Assembly (NCBI GenBank): GCA_050480705.1 | Contig: JBJHAX010000002.1 | Coordinates: 70,781 to 134,780, forward strand | Source of the DNA: JBJHAX01 sp050480705 | Lineage (GTDB): Bacteria > Actinomycetota > Nitriliruptoria > Nitriliruptorales > Nitriliruptoraceae | Direction: 5' to 3' | Length of the DNA: 64,000 bases | Part shown: piece after piece, positions 7,761-15,677 of the stretch | How positions within the stretch are numbered: the first letter of the stretch is position 1 | How the letters are laid out: the number at the start of each line of letters is the position of its first letter | Made by a program: the position numbers and the translations under genes | Notes under the pieces: generated by a model | Seen by the model: the letters and a program-made list of their open reading frames with translations, nothing else | Told to the model about the DNA's origin: nothing | The model's database searches: none

Positions 7761-9296
7761 ATGGCGCGCAAGACACAGACCCCTAAATTTGGACTGCTAT
7801 TGGACGTTCCAATCCGGGAAAGTGGCCCGCGGCTCGCCGAGATTCTCGCCGAGGCCGTCCGCGGCGACGGGCCGCTCTACCAACTGCTCGCCGACGCACT
7901 GAAACAGGCGATCGATCGCGGTGAGGTTCCGCTGGGCACCGTGCTGCCTCCCGAACGCTCGCTGGCGACCTCGCTCGCGGTCAGCCGCGCGACCGTCGTC
8001 GCCGCCTACGACCGTTTGAAGGCCGAAGGCTGGCTCGAAAGCCGGCGCGGGTCGGGGACCTGGGTCCGCCATCCCGACGAGAACGGCGAAGAGGGTTTCG
8101 ACGCCGTCGCGACCGGGCGCCTGTTCCTGTCGGTGGGAGAGATCCACGAGCGTTCCGGCACGGCCGATGACGGCGACGTCGATCTGGTGGAACTCTCGGT
8201 CGCCGCAGTGCAGGGCTCGTCGACCGTCAATGGCCTGCTCGCCAGCTTCAGCGCCGACGACGTGCAACGCCTCACCGCTCACCACGGCTACATCCCGCAG
8301 GGGCTGAGCGAACTGCGCGATATCGTCGCCCAGCGTTTCGCCGAACGCGGGCTGGCGACCTCGGACGAACAGGTCATCGCAACCACCGGCGCGCACCAGG
8401 CGCTGTCGCTCGTCGCCCGCCAGGTCCTGCAGCCGGGCGACACCGTCCTGGTCGAAAGCCCCACGTTTCCCGGCGCGCTCGACGTCTTCCGCCGCTTCGG
8501 GGTCCGTGCCCTGCCCATTCCCGTCGACGAGTACGGGGCCCGAACCGATGTCGTGGCCGACCTGATCGCACGCACCGAACCGGTCATGATCTACGTCACA
8601 CCGCACTTCCACAGCCCGACCGGCGCGGTGATGCCCCGCGAACGCCGCCGCGAACTCGGGCGCCTCGCCGCCGACGCCGGCGTGGTCGTCGTCGAGGACC
8701 AGGCGCTCGCTGAGGTCGCCATCGACGACATCGACGTTCCCGAGTCCATCGCCGCGCTCGCTCCGGACGCGACGGTCCACACGATCGGGTCGACCGCCAA
8801 GCTGTTCTGGGCGGGCCTGCGTGTGGGATGGCTGCGCTCACCGATCGACTGGGCCGCGCGGATGCTGGCGACCAAGACCGTCGCCGACCTCGGATCGCCG
8901 CTGATCTCGCAGCTGCTTGCCGTGCGCCTGCTCGAACACGCCGAGACGATCCGTGAGGAACGCCGCAGCGAACTGCGAGCCGCGCGCGACCGGATGTGCG
9001 CGCACCTGGAGGCGATGCTGCCCGACTGGCACTGGCGCCGGCCGCCGGGGGGCCTGTCGCTGTGGGTGACGCTGCCGCACGGCAACGCCGACGAGTTCGC
9101 CGACCTTGCCCTGCGCAACGGCGTCTCGGTCATTCCCGGACCATCGCTGTCAGCCGATGAGGGCAACCGCCGGTCGCTGCGCATCGTGTTCGCGCGCAGC
9201 GAGCGCGACATCGACGAGGGTGTGCGTCGCCTGGCCACGGCCTGGGACGCCTACGCTCCCAGCACCGCACGTTCATCGGCGAGGCTGCTCGTCTGA
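7761..9296 (+). CDS. MocR/PdxR-type GntR-family regulator with aminotransferase domain
   Basis: The 511-residue protein has a GntR winged helix at about residues 35-110 (GTVLPPERSLATSLAVSRAT is the recognition segment), then a fold-type I aminotransferase-like domain to the C-terminus. The PLP lysine is K347 in STAKLFWAGLRVGW. Other landmarks are the TTGAHQALS glycine loop and the 'PHFHSPTGAVM' cofactor motif. Such proteins sense PLP or an amine-PLP adduct and switch a neighbouring promoter. Many control pyridoxal synthesis genes or transporters, but none lie here; the downstream neighbour, 13 bp away, is an FrhB-like Fe-S protein. The upstream gap holds several inverted repeats that could be its operators. 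Confidence 0.88.
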   Translation: MARKTQTPKFGLLLDVPIRESGPRLAEILAEAVRGDGPLYQLLADALKQAIDRGEVPLGTVLPPERSLATSLAVSRATVVAAYDRLKAEGWLESRRGSGTWVRHPDENGEEGFDAVATGRLFLSVGEIHERSGTADDGDVDLVELSVAAVQGSSTVNGLLASFSADDVQRLTAHHGYIPQGLSELRDIVAQRFAERGLATSDEQVIATTGAHQALSLVARQVLQPGDTVLVESPTFPGALDVFRRFGVRALPIPVDEYGARTDVVADLIARTEPVMIYVTPHFHSPTGAVMPRERRRELGRLAADAGVVVVEDQALAEVAIDDIDVPESIAALAPDATVHTIGSTAKLFWAGLRVGWLRSPIDWAARMLATKTVADLGSPLISQLLAVRLLEHAETIREERRSELRAARDRMCAHLEAMLPDWHWRRPPGGLSLWVTLPHGNADEFADLALRNGVSVIPGPSLSADEGNRRSLRIVFARSERDIDEGVRRLATAWDAYAPSTARSSARLLV

Positions 9297-9309
9297 CCAA
9301 GGGAGCGGC

Positions 9310-10452
9310 ATGACCGACACGCCCACAGCCAACGGCCACGCACACTGGCGGGAGCTCTACCACGAGGTCGTCGACACCGGTCTGTGCACCGGCTGCGCGG
9401 CCTGCGTGATGGCCTGCCCCCGCGACGTGCTCGGCTACACCGACGGCTTCCTGCCCATCCAGATCGGCGAGGGCATGGACGTCGACCAGTGCGTCATCGG
9501 TGACCGCGGCTGCGACATCTGCACGCGCGCCTGTCCACGCTTCCGTGCCTGGGAATCCGACGCGGACATGGCGCTGTTCGGGCGCGAACGCGATCCAGAG
9601 ACCGAACCCCACGGCGTCGCACGCACGATGCTGCTGGCGCGTGCCAGCGAGTCGGCGATCGCCGAGGCCGGCCAGGACGGCGGCCTGGTGACCGCGCTGA
9701 TCACCTGGGGGCTTGCCAACGACCTCATCGACGGCGCGCTCGCCTCACGGATCGAGACGACCGAGCGAGGAGCGTTCGATTCCGTCCCGACGGTCATCAC
9801 CACCCCCGACGAGGCCCGCGAGGCAGCCGGCTCGCGCTACACCTACGCCGCCACGCCACTTGCGATGGCCGAGGCCGAAGAACGCGGCCTGCGTCGCCTG
9901 GCACTGGTCGGCATGAGCTGCCAGGCGTCGATCAACGGCACCATCGAAGCCCGAGGCGTCAACAAGTACCGGCGCAAGATCGCGCTCACCCTCGGGCTGA
10001 TGTGCTCGAAAACGTTCACCTACGAAGGGCAGCGCGAGGTGCTGGCCGGCCACGGCGTCGACATCGAAGACGTCGCGAAAGTCGACATCAAGGGACGCAT
10101 GTTCGTGTCGACGACCGACGGCCGTGACCTCGAGATCCCCCTCAAGGAACTCCATCCCCACACGCGTCCGGGATGCCAGCTGTGCCCGGACTTCGCGGCG
10201 CAGCACGCCGACATCTCGTGCGGCGGCATCGGCGACAGTGACGGCTGGACGCTCACCGTCGTTCGTACGGCACGGGGTGAGCAGTGGATCACCGACGCTG
10301 TCGACGCGGGCGCGATCGAGGTGCGTCCCGCCGACGAGGACCCCGCGGCGCTGCGGCTGCTGGACCGGCTGTCGGCCGCCTCACGCAAACGCTGGCCGGG
10401 CGACGACCTTCCTGAGGCGCACCGCTCACCCGGCATCAGGCCGACGGTTTGA
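9310..10452 (+). CDS. FrhB-like Fe-S flavoprotein (coenzyme F420 hydrogenase/dehydrogenase beta-subunit family)
   Basis: This 380-residue protein begins with a ferredoxin-like segment. C26, C29, C32 and C36 (CTGCAACVMACP) form one [4Fe-4S] site, and C61/C68/C71/C75 (CDICTRACP) a second. The FrhB N-terminal domain follows with GQDGGLVTALITWGLANDLI and the C-terminal domain with 'VGMSCQASINGTIEARG' and CQLCPDFAAQHADIS. Family members use FAD to exchange hydride or electrons with F420 or ferredoxin, and include the beta subunits of F420 hydrogenase and divinyl-chlorophyllide reductase. No hydrogenase genes are present, so F420:ferredoxin or ferredoxin:substrate oxidoreductase is the fair guess. 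The ATG at 9310 has GGGAGC upstream. Two 7Fe ferredoxin genes converge on it. Confidence 0.82.
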   Translation: MTDTPTANGHAHWRELYHEVVDTGLCTGCAACVMACPRDVLGYTDGFLPIQIGEGMDVDQCVIGDRGCDICTRACPRFRAWESDADMALFGRERDPETEPHGVARTMLLARASESAIAEAGQDGGLVTALITWGLANDLIDGALASRIETTERGAFDSVPTVITTPDEAREAAGSRYTYAATPLAMAEAEERGLRRLALVGMSCQASINGTIEARGVNKYRRKIALTLGLMCSKTFTYEGQREVLAGHGVDIEDVAKVDIKGRMFVSTTDGRDLEIPLKELHPHTRPGCQLCPDFAAQHADISCGGIGDSDGWTLTVVRTARGEQWITDAVDAGAIEVRPADEDPAALRLLDRLSAASRKRWPGDDLPEAHRSPGIRPTV

Positions 10453-10530
10453 TCGATCGCACGAACCTGCGAATGCGGCTGACGCGACCCGTGCCCAGTC
10501 CCCGCTGATCCCCCGCGTGTGGCGAGCGGC

Positions 10531-10857
10531 TCAGGCGATCTCGTAGGTCGAGATCTTGGGATGGTCGACGTTGGTCGCACCGACCTCGGATGCGCCACCC
10601 GGCGCGCCGAGACCGGTCACCGAGCCCTCGAAGAACTCGGCGTTGACCGCGGTGAATTCGTTCCATTCGGGCGGCACGTCGTCGGCGTAGAAGATCGCCT
10701 CCACGGGGCACGCCGGCTCACATGCCGCGCAGTCGATGCACTCGGTCGGGTGGATGTAGAGCATCCGCTCGCCCTCGTAGATGCAGTCGACGGGACACTC
10801 CTCGACGCAGGCGGTGTCCTTGACGTCCACGCACGGCTCCGCGATGACGTACGTCAC
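10531..10857 (-). CDS. fdxA: Seven-iron ferredoxin (second of a tandem pair)
   Basis: The 108-residue protein keeps the Azotobacter FdI-type cysteine pattern: C9, C17 and C50 for the [3Fe-4S] cluster, C21, C40, C43 and C46 for the [4Fe-4S] cluster, and an extra C25. The C-terminal third (EWNEFTAVNAEFFEGSVTGL) is the usual extension of actinobacterial FdxA proteins. The GTG begins 2 bp after the stop of the paralogous gene and has GGAGG upstream. It is about 80 % identical by eye to that paralogue. The C-terminus and a few surface residues (for example K15 to T and E58 to A) differ most, which could change partner choice or redox potential. A cytosolic electron carrier, plausibly for the convergent FrhB-like enzyme. 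Confidence 0.9.
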   Translation of the reverse strand: MTYVIAEPCVDVKDTACVEECPVDCIYEGERMLYIHPTECIDCAACEPACPVEAIFYADDVPPEWNEFTAVNAEFFEGSVTGLGAPGGASEVGATNVDHPKISTYEIA

Positions 10858-10859
10858 CT

Positions 10860-11183
10860 TCAGGCCTCCCAGGCCGCGATCTTGGGGTGGTCCTTGTCGA
10901 CGGCACCGACGGTCGCGGCGCCACCGGGCGAGCCCAGGCCGGTCACGGAGTCCTCGAAGAACTCGGCGTTGATCGGCGTGAACTCCTTCCATTCGTCCGG
11001 CACGTCGTCCTCGTAGAAGATCGCCTCGACCGGGCAGACCGGCTCGCACGCACCGCAGTCGATGCACTCGGTCGGGTGGATGTAGAGCATCCGCTCGCCC
11101 TCGTAGATGCAGTCGACGGGACACTCCTCGACGCAGGCCTTGTCCTTCACGTCGATGCAGGGCTCAGCGATGGTGTACGTCAA
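10860..11183 (-). CDS. fdxA: Seven-iron ferredoxin (first of a tandem pair)
   Basis: The 107-residue 7Fe ferredoxin has C9/C17/C50 and C21/C40/C43/C46 as cluster ligands, plus the free C25 seen in FdI-type proteins. The start is a TTG preceded by a strong AGGAGGT, giving MTYTIAEPC, the standard N-terminus. The leader holds a TAGGAT box (11239-11244, read on the minus strand) and an 8-bp hairpin. The second ferredoxin gene follows after 2 bp, so both come from one message. It supplies low-potential electrons in the cytosol; in related actinobacteria FdxA proteins serve cytochromes P450 and other oxidoreductases. No P450 gene is nearby. Confidence 0.92.
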   Translation of the reverse strand: MTYTIAEPCIDVKDKACVEECPVDCIYEGERMLYIHPTECIDCGACEPVCPVEAIFYEDDVPDEWKEFTPINAEFFEDSVTGLGSPGGAATVGAVDKDHPKIAAWEA

Positions 11184-11203
11184 CGTCCGGACCTCCTGCG
11201 TCT

Positions 11204-11223
11204 GCGACCCCCGTCGGGGTCGC
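11204..11223 (-). promoter_or_regulatory. Hairpin in the ferredoxin mRNA leader
   Basis: GCGACCCC (11204-11211) and GGGGTCGC (11216-11223) form a perfect 8-bp stem with a 4-nt loop. It lies about 20 nt before the TTG start, between the putative -10 (TAGGAT) and the Shine-Dalgarno site of the first ferredoxin gene. It could stabilise the message or tune translation; that is inference. Confidence 0.35.
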
Positions 11224-11355
11224 GCGCCGTTGCTGCGGGCATCCTAGTCGTCGCCCCTCGGCACCTTGTGCCATGTGTGCCCCACGGTACCTGCCTGTGC
11301 CACACCGCTGACAACCCGGCGAGTACGGTCACGCTACGACGACACGAGGGCAGCC

Positions 11356-12105
11356 GTGGACCAAGCCCACACGCCCGCGATCGGCAAGGACCACCGCTAC
11401 GCGCGCCGGGTGGGTCCCGACGACCTCGGCCAGCGCGTTTCGGTGCGCCACCTCGTCGACGATGCCGAACGGGGCCAAACGCCCACCGATACGGTCGGGC
11501 GCCTGATCGGCATCGATGACGAGATGCTGCTCATCGTCGACCGCGAAGCGCGACTGCGCGTCGTTCAGACCAGCCGCGTGCTCGCCTCCAGGGTCGTGCC
11601 CGAACATCCCAGGCTCCCGCCCGAACCGCACGTGGGAACACGCGAGGTGCCACTGGTGCGCCACGCCGGGCGGATACTGCTGTTCGACCGTGACGAGCGC
11701 GTGCTGCTCATCGCACACCTGCCGGGAGGAGGGCGCCGGGTCTGGACCGCCCCTGGCGGCGGCCTCGCTCGAGACGAGGACCACCGCACGGCCGCGATCC
11801 GCGAGGTGCGCGAGGAACTCGCCATCGACGTCGACGCCGGCGCCAGCGTCATGGAGCGCCGTGCCACGTTCGCGTTCCGCGGCGTGTGGATCGAGCAGCA
11901 CGAACAATGGTTCCTCAGCCACATCGACGCCTTCGATCCGGCCGACGCGCCGCTGGGCGACGCCGGGACGTCGACGGCAGCCTGGTGGACGGTCGACGAA
12001 TTGCGCGCGACCGGCGACGGCCTCGGCCCTGCCACGCTCGCCGATCACGTCGCGGCGATCATCCGCGACGGGCCACCCGGCCAACCCTGGTTCGTCGACG
12101 AATGA
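11356..12105 (+). CDS. NUDIX hydrolase with an N-terminal Rv0428c-like SH3-type domain
   Basis: The 249-residue protein has two parts. Residues 1-85 ('VGPDDLGQRVSVRHL', 'GRLIGIDDEMLLIVD', VVQTSRVLASRVVP) resemble the small beta-barrel domain found at the N-terminus of Rv0428c-type GNAT acetyltransferases. Residues 95-249 form a NUDIX domain. The box is G135-x5-E141-x7-R149-E150-V-R-E153-E154-L-A-I, complete except that the second glycine is Ala156. Such enzymes cleave nucleoside diphosphates linked to another group. The GTG at 11356 follows GAGG and gives the compact N-terminus. It stands alone between the ferredoxins and pyruvate kinase. The domain pairing is unusual and is discussed under findings. 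Confidence 0.8.
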   Translation: MDQAHTPAIGKDHRYARRVGPDDLGQRVSVRHLVDDAERGQTPTDTVGRLIGIDDEMLLIVDREARLRVVQTSRVLASRVVPEHPRLPPEPHVGTREVPLVRHAGRILLFDRDERVLLIAHLPGGGRRVWTAPGGGLARDEDHRTAAIREVREELAIDVDAGASVMERRATFAFRGVWIEQHEQWFLSHIDAFDPADAPLGDAGTSTAAWWTVDELRATGDGLGPATLADHVAAIIRDGPPGQPWFVDE

Positions 12106-12156
12106 GTGGTGGCGCGCCGGATGAGATGGGTCGCGACACCGCCGCCCGGCACCGTG

Positions 12157-13596
12157 TCACTCGGGGTCGGCCAGATCGCCGAGCCGGTGCACGAGCACGC
12201 GGTTGGTTCCGCCTTTGCCCCCCGGGATGCCCGACACGATCACGACCGTGTCGCCACGCTCGCCGTAGCGGTGCTCGTAGCAGGTCAGCTCGGCCGCGCG
12301 AATCAGGTCGAGCGAATGGTCCTTCATCGGCACCATGCGGCCGTCGGTCCCCCACATGAGGGCGAAACGGCGCAGCGAACGCTCGTCGGTCGTCAGCCCG
12401 ATCACCGGCTGGTTGGGCCGGAACTTCGACACCAGCTGGACCGAGGCGCCTGAGAGGCTGAACACCAGGATGGCGGTGGCATCGACGTCGTCCGCGATCT
12501 GCTTCGCCGCCTTGGCCACGACCCTCCCCAGGACCCGGCCCGTCACGGGCTCGACCGGACGAACCCGCTGCGAACTCGACTCGGCGACCTCGATGACCCG
12601 CGCCATCGTGCGGACCGCCTCCACCGGGTAGCGGCCAGCCGCTGTCTCGCCCGACAGCATCACGGCGTCGGAGCCGTCGAAGATCGCGTTGGCGACATCG
12701 GACGCCTCGGCGCGTGTCGGGCGGGGGCTGCGAACCATCGACTCGAGCATCTCGGTGGCGGTGATCACCGGGCGGCTCTCACGATTCGCGAGGTCGATGA
12801 TCTCCTTCTGGATCGCAGGAACCCGTTCGGGGCCGATCTCCACACCGAGGTCACCGCGCGCCACCATCACCGCATCGGTGACCGCCATGATCCCTTCGAC
12901 GTTGTCGACCGCCTCGGGTCGCTCCATCTTGCTCACGATCGGCTGCACACCACCGAGCGCACGCACGTGGTCACGCAGTTCGACGACGTCGTCGGGCCGT
13001 CGCACGAACGACAGTGCGATCCAGTCGACTCCGATGTCGACCATCGCGCGGACGTCGTCGCGGTCCTTGTCGGTCAGGCTCGTCGCCGAGACCCGCACCC
13101 CCGGGAGGTTCACACCCTTGCGTGACGTCGCGACACCGCCGACGACGACGCGGGCAAGGACACGGTCGCCGTCGACTTCGGCGACGACCAGGCGCAGCAA
13201 GCCGTCGTCGACGAGTACCAGCGCGCCGGGTTCGACGTCCTTTGCGAGGTGCTCGTAGACCACCGGCAGGATCGGTCGATCATCGTCGCGGTAGGCGGCG
13301 AGCTCCTCGACGCCGCCGACGAGGACGACCTCGCCGCCGTCGGCGAGCTCGACGCCGCCGTCGGGCAGCTGGCCGAGCCTGATCTTCGGACCTTGCAGGT
13401 CGCCGAGGCTGCCCACGTTGCGGCCCAGGTCGGCGGCGATCTCGTGGACGCGGGCGAGTGACGCCGCGTGCTGCTCGTGCGTGCCGTGCGAGAAATTCAG
13501 CCGCACAACGTCGATGCCGGCGGTGATCGCAGCACGCAGCACGTCGGGGTCGTCGAGGGCTGGGCCCAGCGTGGCGACGATCTTTGCGCGACGCAC
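12157..13596 (-). CDS. pyk: Pyruvate kinase
   Basis: This enzyme transfers the phosphate of phosphoenolpyruvate to ADP, the last step of glycolysis. The 479-residue length is normal. It begins RRAKIVATLGPALDD, followed by LNFSHGTHEQH and 'SLGDLQGPKIRLG'. The catalytic Lys and metal-binding segment are in IVSKMERPEAVDN and 'VMVARGDLGVEIGPE', with the switch motif TATEMLESM later and a C-terminal allosteric domain of about 120 residues. The GTG at 13596 has GAGGAG 5 bp upstream. An ATG at 13620 would add eight residues. A TACGAT box on the minus strand (13674-13679) is a candidate -10. It converges with the NUDIX gene and is separated by 115 bp from the lipoprotein gene. Confidence 0.95.
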   Translation of the reverse strand: MRRAKIVATLGPALDDPDVLRAAITAGIDVVRLNFSHGTHEQHAASLARVHEIAADLGRNVGSLGDLQGPKIRLGQLPDGGVELADGGEVVLVGGVEELAAYRDDDRPILPVVYEHLAKDVEPGALVLVDDGLLRLVVAEVDGDRVLARVVVGGVATSRKGVNLPGVRVSATSLTDKDRDDVRAMVDIGVDWIALSFVRRPDDVVELRDHVRALGGVQPIVSKMERPEAVDNVEGIMAVTDAVMVARGDLGVEIGPERVPAIQKEIIDLANRESRPVITATEMLESMVRSPRPTRAEASDVANAIFDGSDAVMLSGETAAGRYPVEAVRTMARVIEVAESSSQRVRPVEPVTGRVLGRVVAKAAKQIADDVDATAILVFSLSGASVQLVSKFRPNQPVIGLTTDERSLRRFALMWGTDGRMVPMKDHSLDLIRAAELTCYEHRYGERGDTVVIVSGIPGGKGGTNRVLVHRLGDLADPE

Positions 13597-13711
13597 GGGA
13601 CTCCTCGTTGTCGGTGTCATGCCTGCCCCGCTCGCGGACCAGGCCGGGCTCCGGCGACGTCGGGTGCGCCACCATCGTAGAGGTGTCGACCCATCCATCG
13701 GGCGAAGACGT

Positions 13712-14794
13712 TCACAGGTCGTCGTCGGGATCCGCGACCGGTCCGGCGCCCACCGGGTCGAGCGGGTCGCGTGTTCCGGCGACGATCTCGTCGATCACGG
13801 CGCCGACGGCCGCGTTGACACCCGCCGGGGTGCCTTCTCCGAAGCGCAGGACGAACACCCCCTGCTCGAGGCCGAGCTCGATCGGCGCGGGCTGGTCACG
13901 CTCCAGCAGACGGTCGACGGGTCCGCGCAACAACCGGTTCCACAGGATCCGCCAGCTGACGACGACGGCGTCTCTGCCGAGCTCGTCGACCAGCTCGTCG
14001 GGAACGACCACCAGCGCCCCGGCGTCGATGGCCGCCTCGGCGAGTTCGATCGCGTCGGGACGTGAACCGATGACCACGACGCCTGCACCGCGGTCGACCG
14101 CGTCGGCGATCGACGCGGCCGGCTCGAGATCCAGGTCACGTTCGACGAGGTCGGTGCCGGCGAGCGCAGCGCGCAGACCGTCATCGAAGCGGCCCCGTTC
14201 GAGCTCGTGGCTCGACAGCGCGACCGCGACCGCTGCGGGATCGGCCGCCTGTGCGGCCGCTGCCCCCACGACGTGGCCGAGTTGCTCGGTGCGCAGCACG
14301 ACGAGGTCGAATCCTTCTGGTTCTTCAACGCCCAGCGTCGCGGTGACCATCGCGCAGAAGCGTTGGGTGGGCAGCTGGGCGCGCAGCTCGCGCATGACAC
14401 CGGACATCCCCGGCGTCATCGCGCAGGTGAGATCGGCGCGGCCGTGTGCGAGGAAGCGGGCGAGGTCAGGGGCGAACACCTGCTCGTCGGGCACCTGCAG
14501 GCGAATCTCGCGCACCCCGGGCTGGCTCATGACACGAACGAGCGCGAGTTCGCTTCTGATCTCGTCGATGGTTGCGGGGTGCAGGACATCGGACGGTGGC
14601 AGCACGACCCCGACCGACAACCCTGCCGGGGCTGAGGAAACATCGCGCTCACCCCCTGCGGCATCGACCGGCGGTTCGGCAGCGTCGTTCGCCGGCGCAT
14701 CTGCGCACGCCACGAGCAGCATCAGGACAGCGACGGCCCCCGTACAACGGCGCGCAACGGTCCGACCGGCCCGATGTGAGCGGCGCCCGACCAT
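13712..14794 (-). CDS. BMP-like substrate-binding lipoprotein
   Basis: The 360-residue protein starts at an ATG behind GAGGAGG. It has a basic N-terminus, a hydrophobic core and the lipobox LVAC at about residues 25-28, so it should be a lipid-anchored extracytoplasmic protein. The mature part reads as two alternating alpha/beta lobes of a type I periplasmic binding protein ('LSVGVVLPPSD', 'GVVVIGSRPDAIELAEAAID', 'ALVVVPDELVDEL'). The C-terminus 'GTPAGVNAAVGAVIDEIVAG' is the layout of basic membrane protein (BMP) family nucleoside receptors. No ABC permease genes lie beside it, so it may be a sensor or use a distant transporter. It is transcribed away from upp, a uracil-salvage gene, which agrees with a nucleoside or base ligand but does not prove it. 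Confidence 0.65.
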   Translation of the reverse strand: MVGRRSHRAGRTVARRCTGAVAVLMLLVACADAPANDAAEPPVDAAGGERDVSSAPAGLSVGVVLPPSDVLHPATIDEIRSELALVRVMSQPGVREIRLQVPDEQVFAPDLARFLAHGRADLTCAMTPGMSGVMRELRAQLPTQRFCAMVTATLGVEEPEGFDLVVLRTEQLGHVVGAAAAQAADPAAVAVALSSHELERGRFDDGLRAALAGTDLVERDLDLEPAASIADAVDRGAGVVVIGSRPDAIELAEAAIDAGALVVVPDELVDELGRDAVVVSWRILWNRLLRGPVDRLLERDQPAPIELGLEQGVFVLRFGEGTPAGVNAAVGAVIDEIVAGTRDPLDPVGAGPVADPDDDL

Positions 14795-15016
14795 CGTTCC
14801 TCCTCGAGCCGTCCCGTCATCTCGCCAACGCCCGTGCGGCCAGCGACCCGTGTGTGCCGGGGTGCGTAGCACGACACACTCGGTCCCGCTTCCCACAGGC
14901 CTTCGTTTCGGTCTTCTCGGCTGCGCTTGCGGGAACGTGTCGTCGGACGCAAGGCTACGGTCACCGCCGCATGTGCTGCGATGTCCGTTGTGCCGGCCCG
15001 TGAGAACGGAGCGCCC

Positions 15017-15643
15017 GTGTCCCGCGTCACCGTCCTCGATGATCCGGTCGCAGGCACACAGCTCGCGTCACTGCGCAACGCGTCGACCACACCGGAGCAT
15101 TTCCGTCACCACGCCCAGCGCCTCGGTGCGATGCTCGCCTTGCGTGCGGTCAAGGACCTTCCCGCCACGCACGGCGAGGTGGCCTCACCGCTCGCCTCCG
15201 CCCCGACGGTGCTGCCCGGACGCACGATCGTGGCGGTGCCCGTGCTGCGGGCCGGGCTCGGACTGCTCCCCGGCGTCCACGACGTGCTGCCGACCGCCCT
15301 GGTCGGAATGATCGGCCTCGAACGCGACGCGCAGACGTTGCAGGCGCGCCGCTACTACTTCAAGGTCCCGCCGCTGGACGGAACCTGGGTGCTCGTGCTC
15401 GAACCGATGCTGGCCACCGGCGGTTCGGCGTCGGACGCGGTGCATGCACTCGACGCGCACGGCGCCGAGCAGGTCACGGTCCTGTCGGTCGTCGCGACAC
15501 AGCAGGGCGTCGACCGTGTGCTCGACGACAACCCGGGGGTGCGTGTCATCACGGCCGCGATCGATCCGAAGCTCGACGCCAACGGATACATCGTCCCCGG
15601 GCTGGGCGACTTCGGCGACCGCCTGTTCGGCACGCCCCACTGA
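15017..15643 (+). CDS. upp: Uracil phosphoribosyltransferase
   Basis: This pyrimidine-salvage enzyme converts uracil and PRPP to UMP. The 208-residue length fits the family. Seen motifs are 'VPVLRAGLGLLPGVHDVLP' for the flexible loop region, VLVLEPMLATGGSA as the PRPP-binding loop and 'NGYIVPGLGDFGDRLFGT' as the uracil-binding C-terminus. The GTG at 15017 follows CGGAGC and gives the usual SRVTVLDDP start; sequence further upstream is non-conserved. It is divergent from a BMP-like lipoprotein gene across 222 bp and converges on mca after 34 bp. Confidence 0.94.
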   Translation: MSRVTVLDDPVAGTQLASLRNASTTPEHFRHHAQRLGAMLALRAVKDLPATHGEVASPLASAPTVLPGRTIVAVPVLRAGLGLLPGVHDVLPTALVGMIGLERDAQTLQARRYYFKVPPLDGTWVLVLEPMLATGGSASDAVHALDAHGAEQVTVLSVVATQQGVDRVLDDNPGVRVITAAIDPKLDANGYIVPGLGDFGDRLFGTPH

Positions 15644-15677
15644 CCGTGGCCCCGCAGCCCGGCGCATCGTCGCTGCG

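Noticed and set aside
13584..15016. Plus-strand open frame over the BMP-like lipoprotein gene, running into upp
   Set aside because: The minus-strand lipoprotein has a signal sequence, lipobox and ribosome site; the plus-strand product is Ser/Arg-rich and has no recognisable fold before the separate upp frame.
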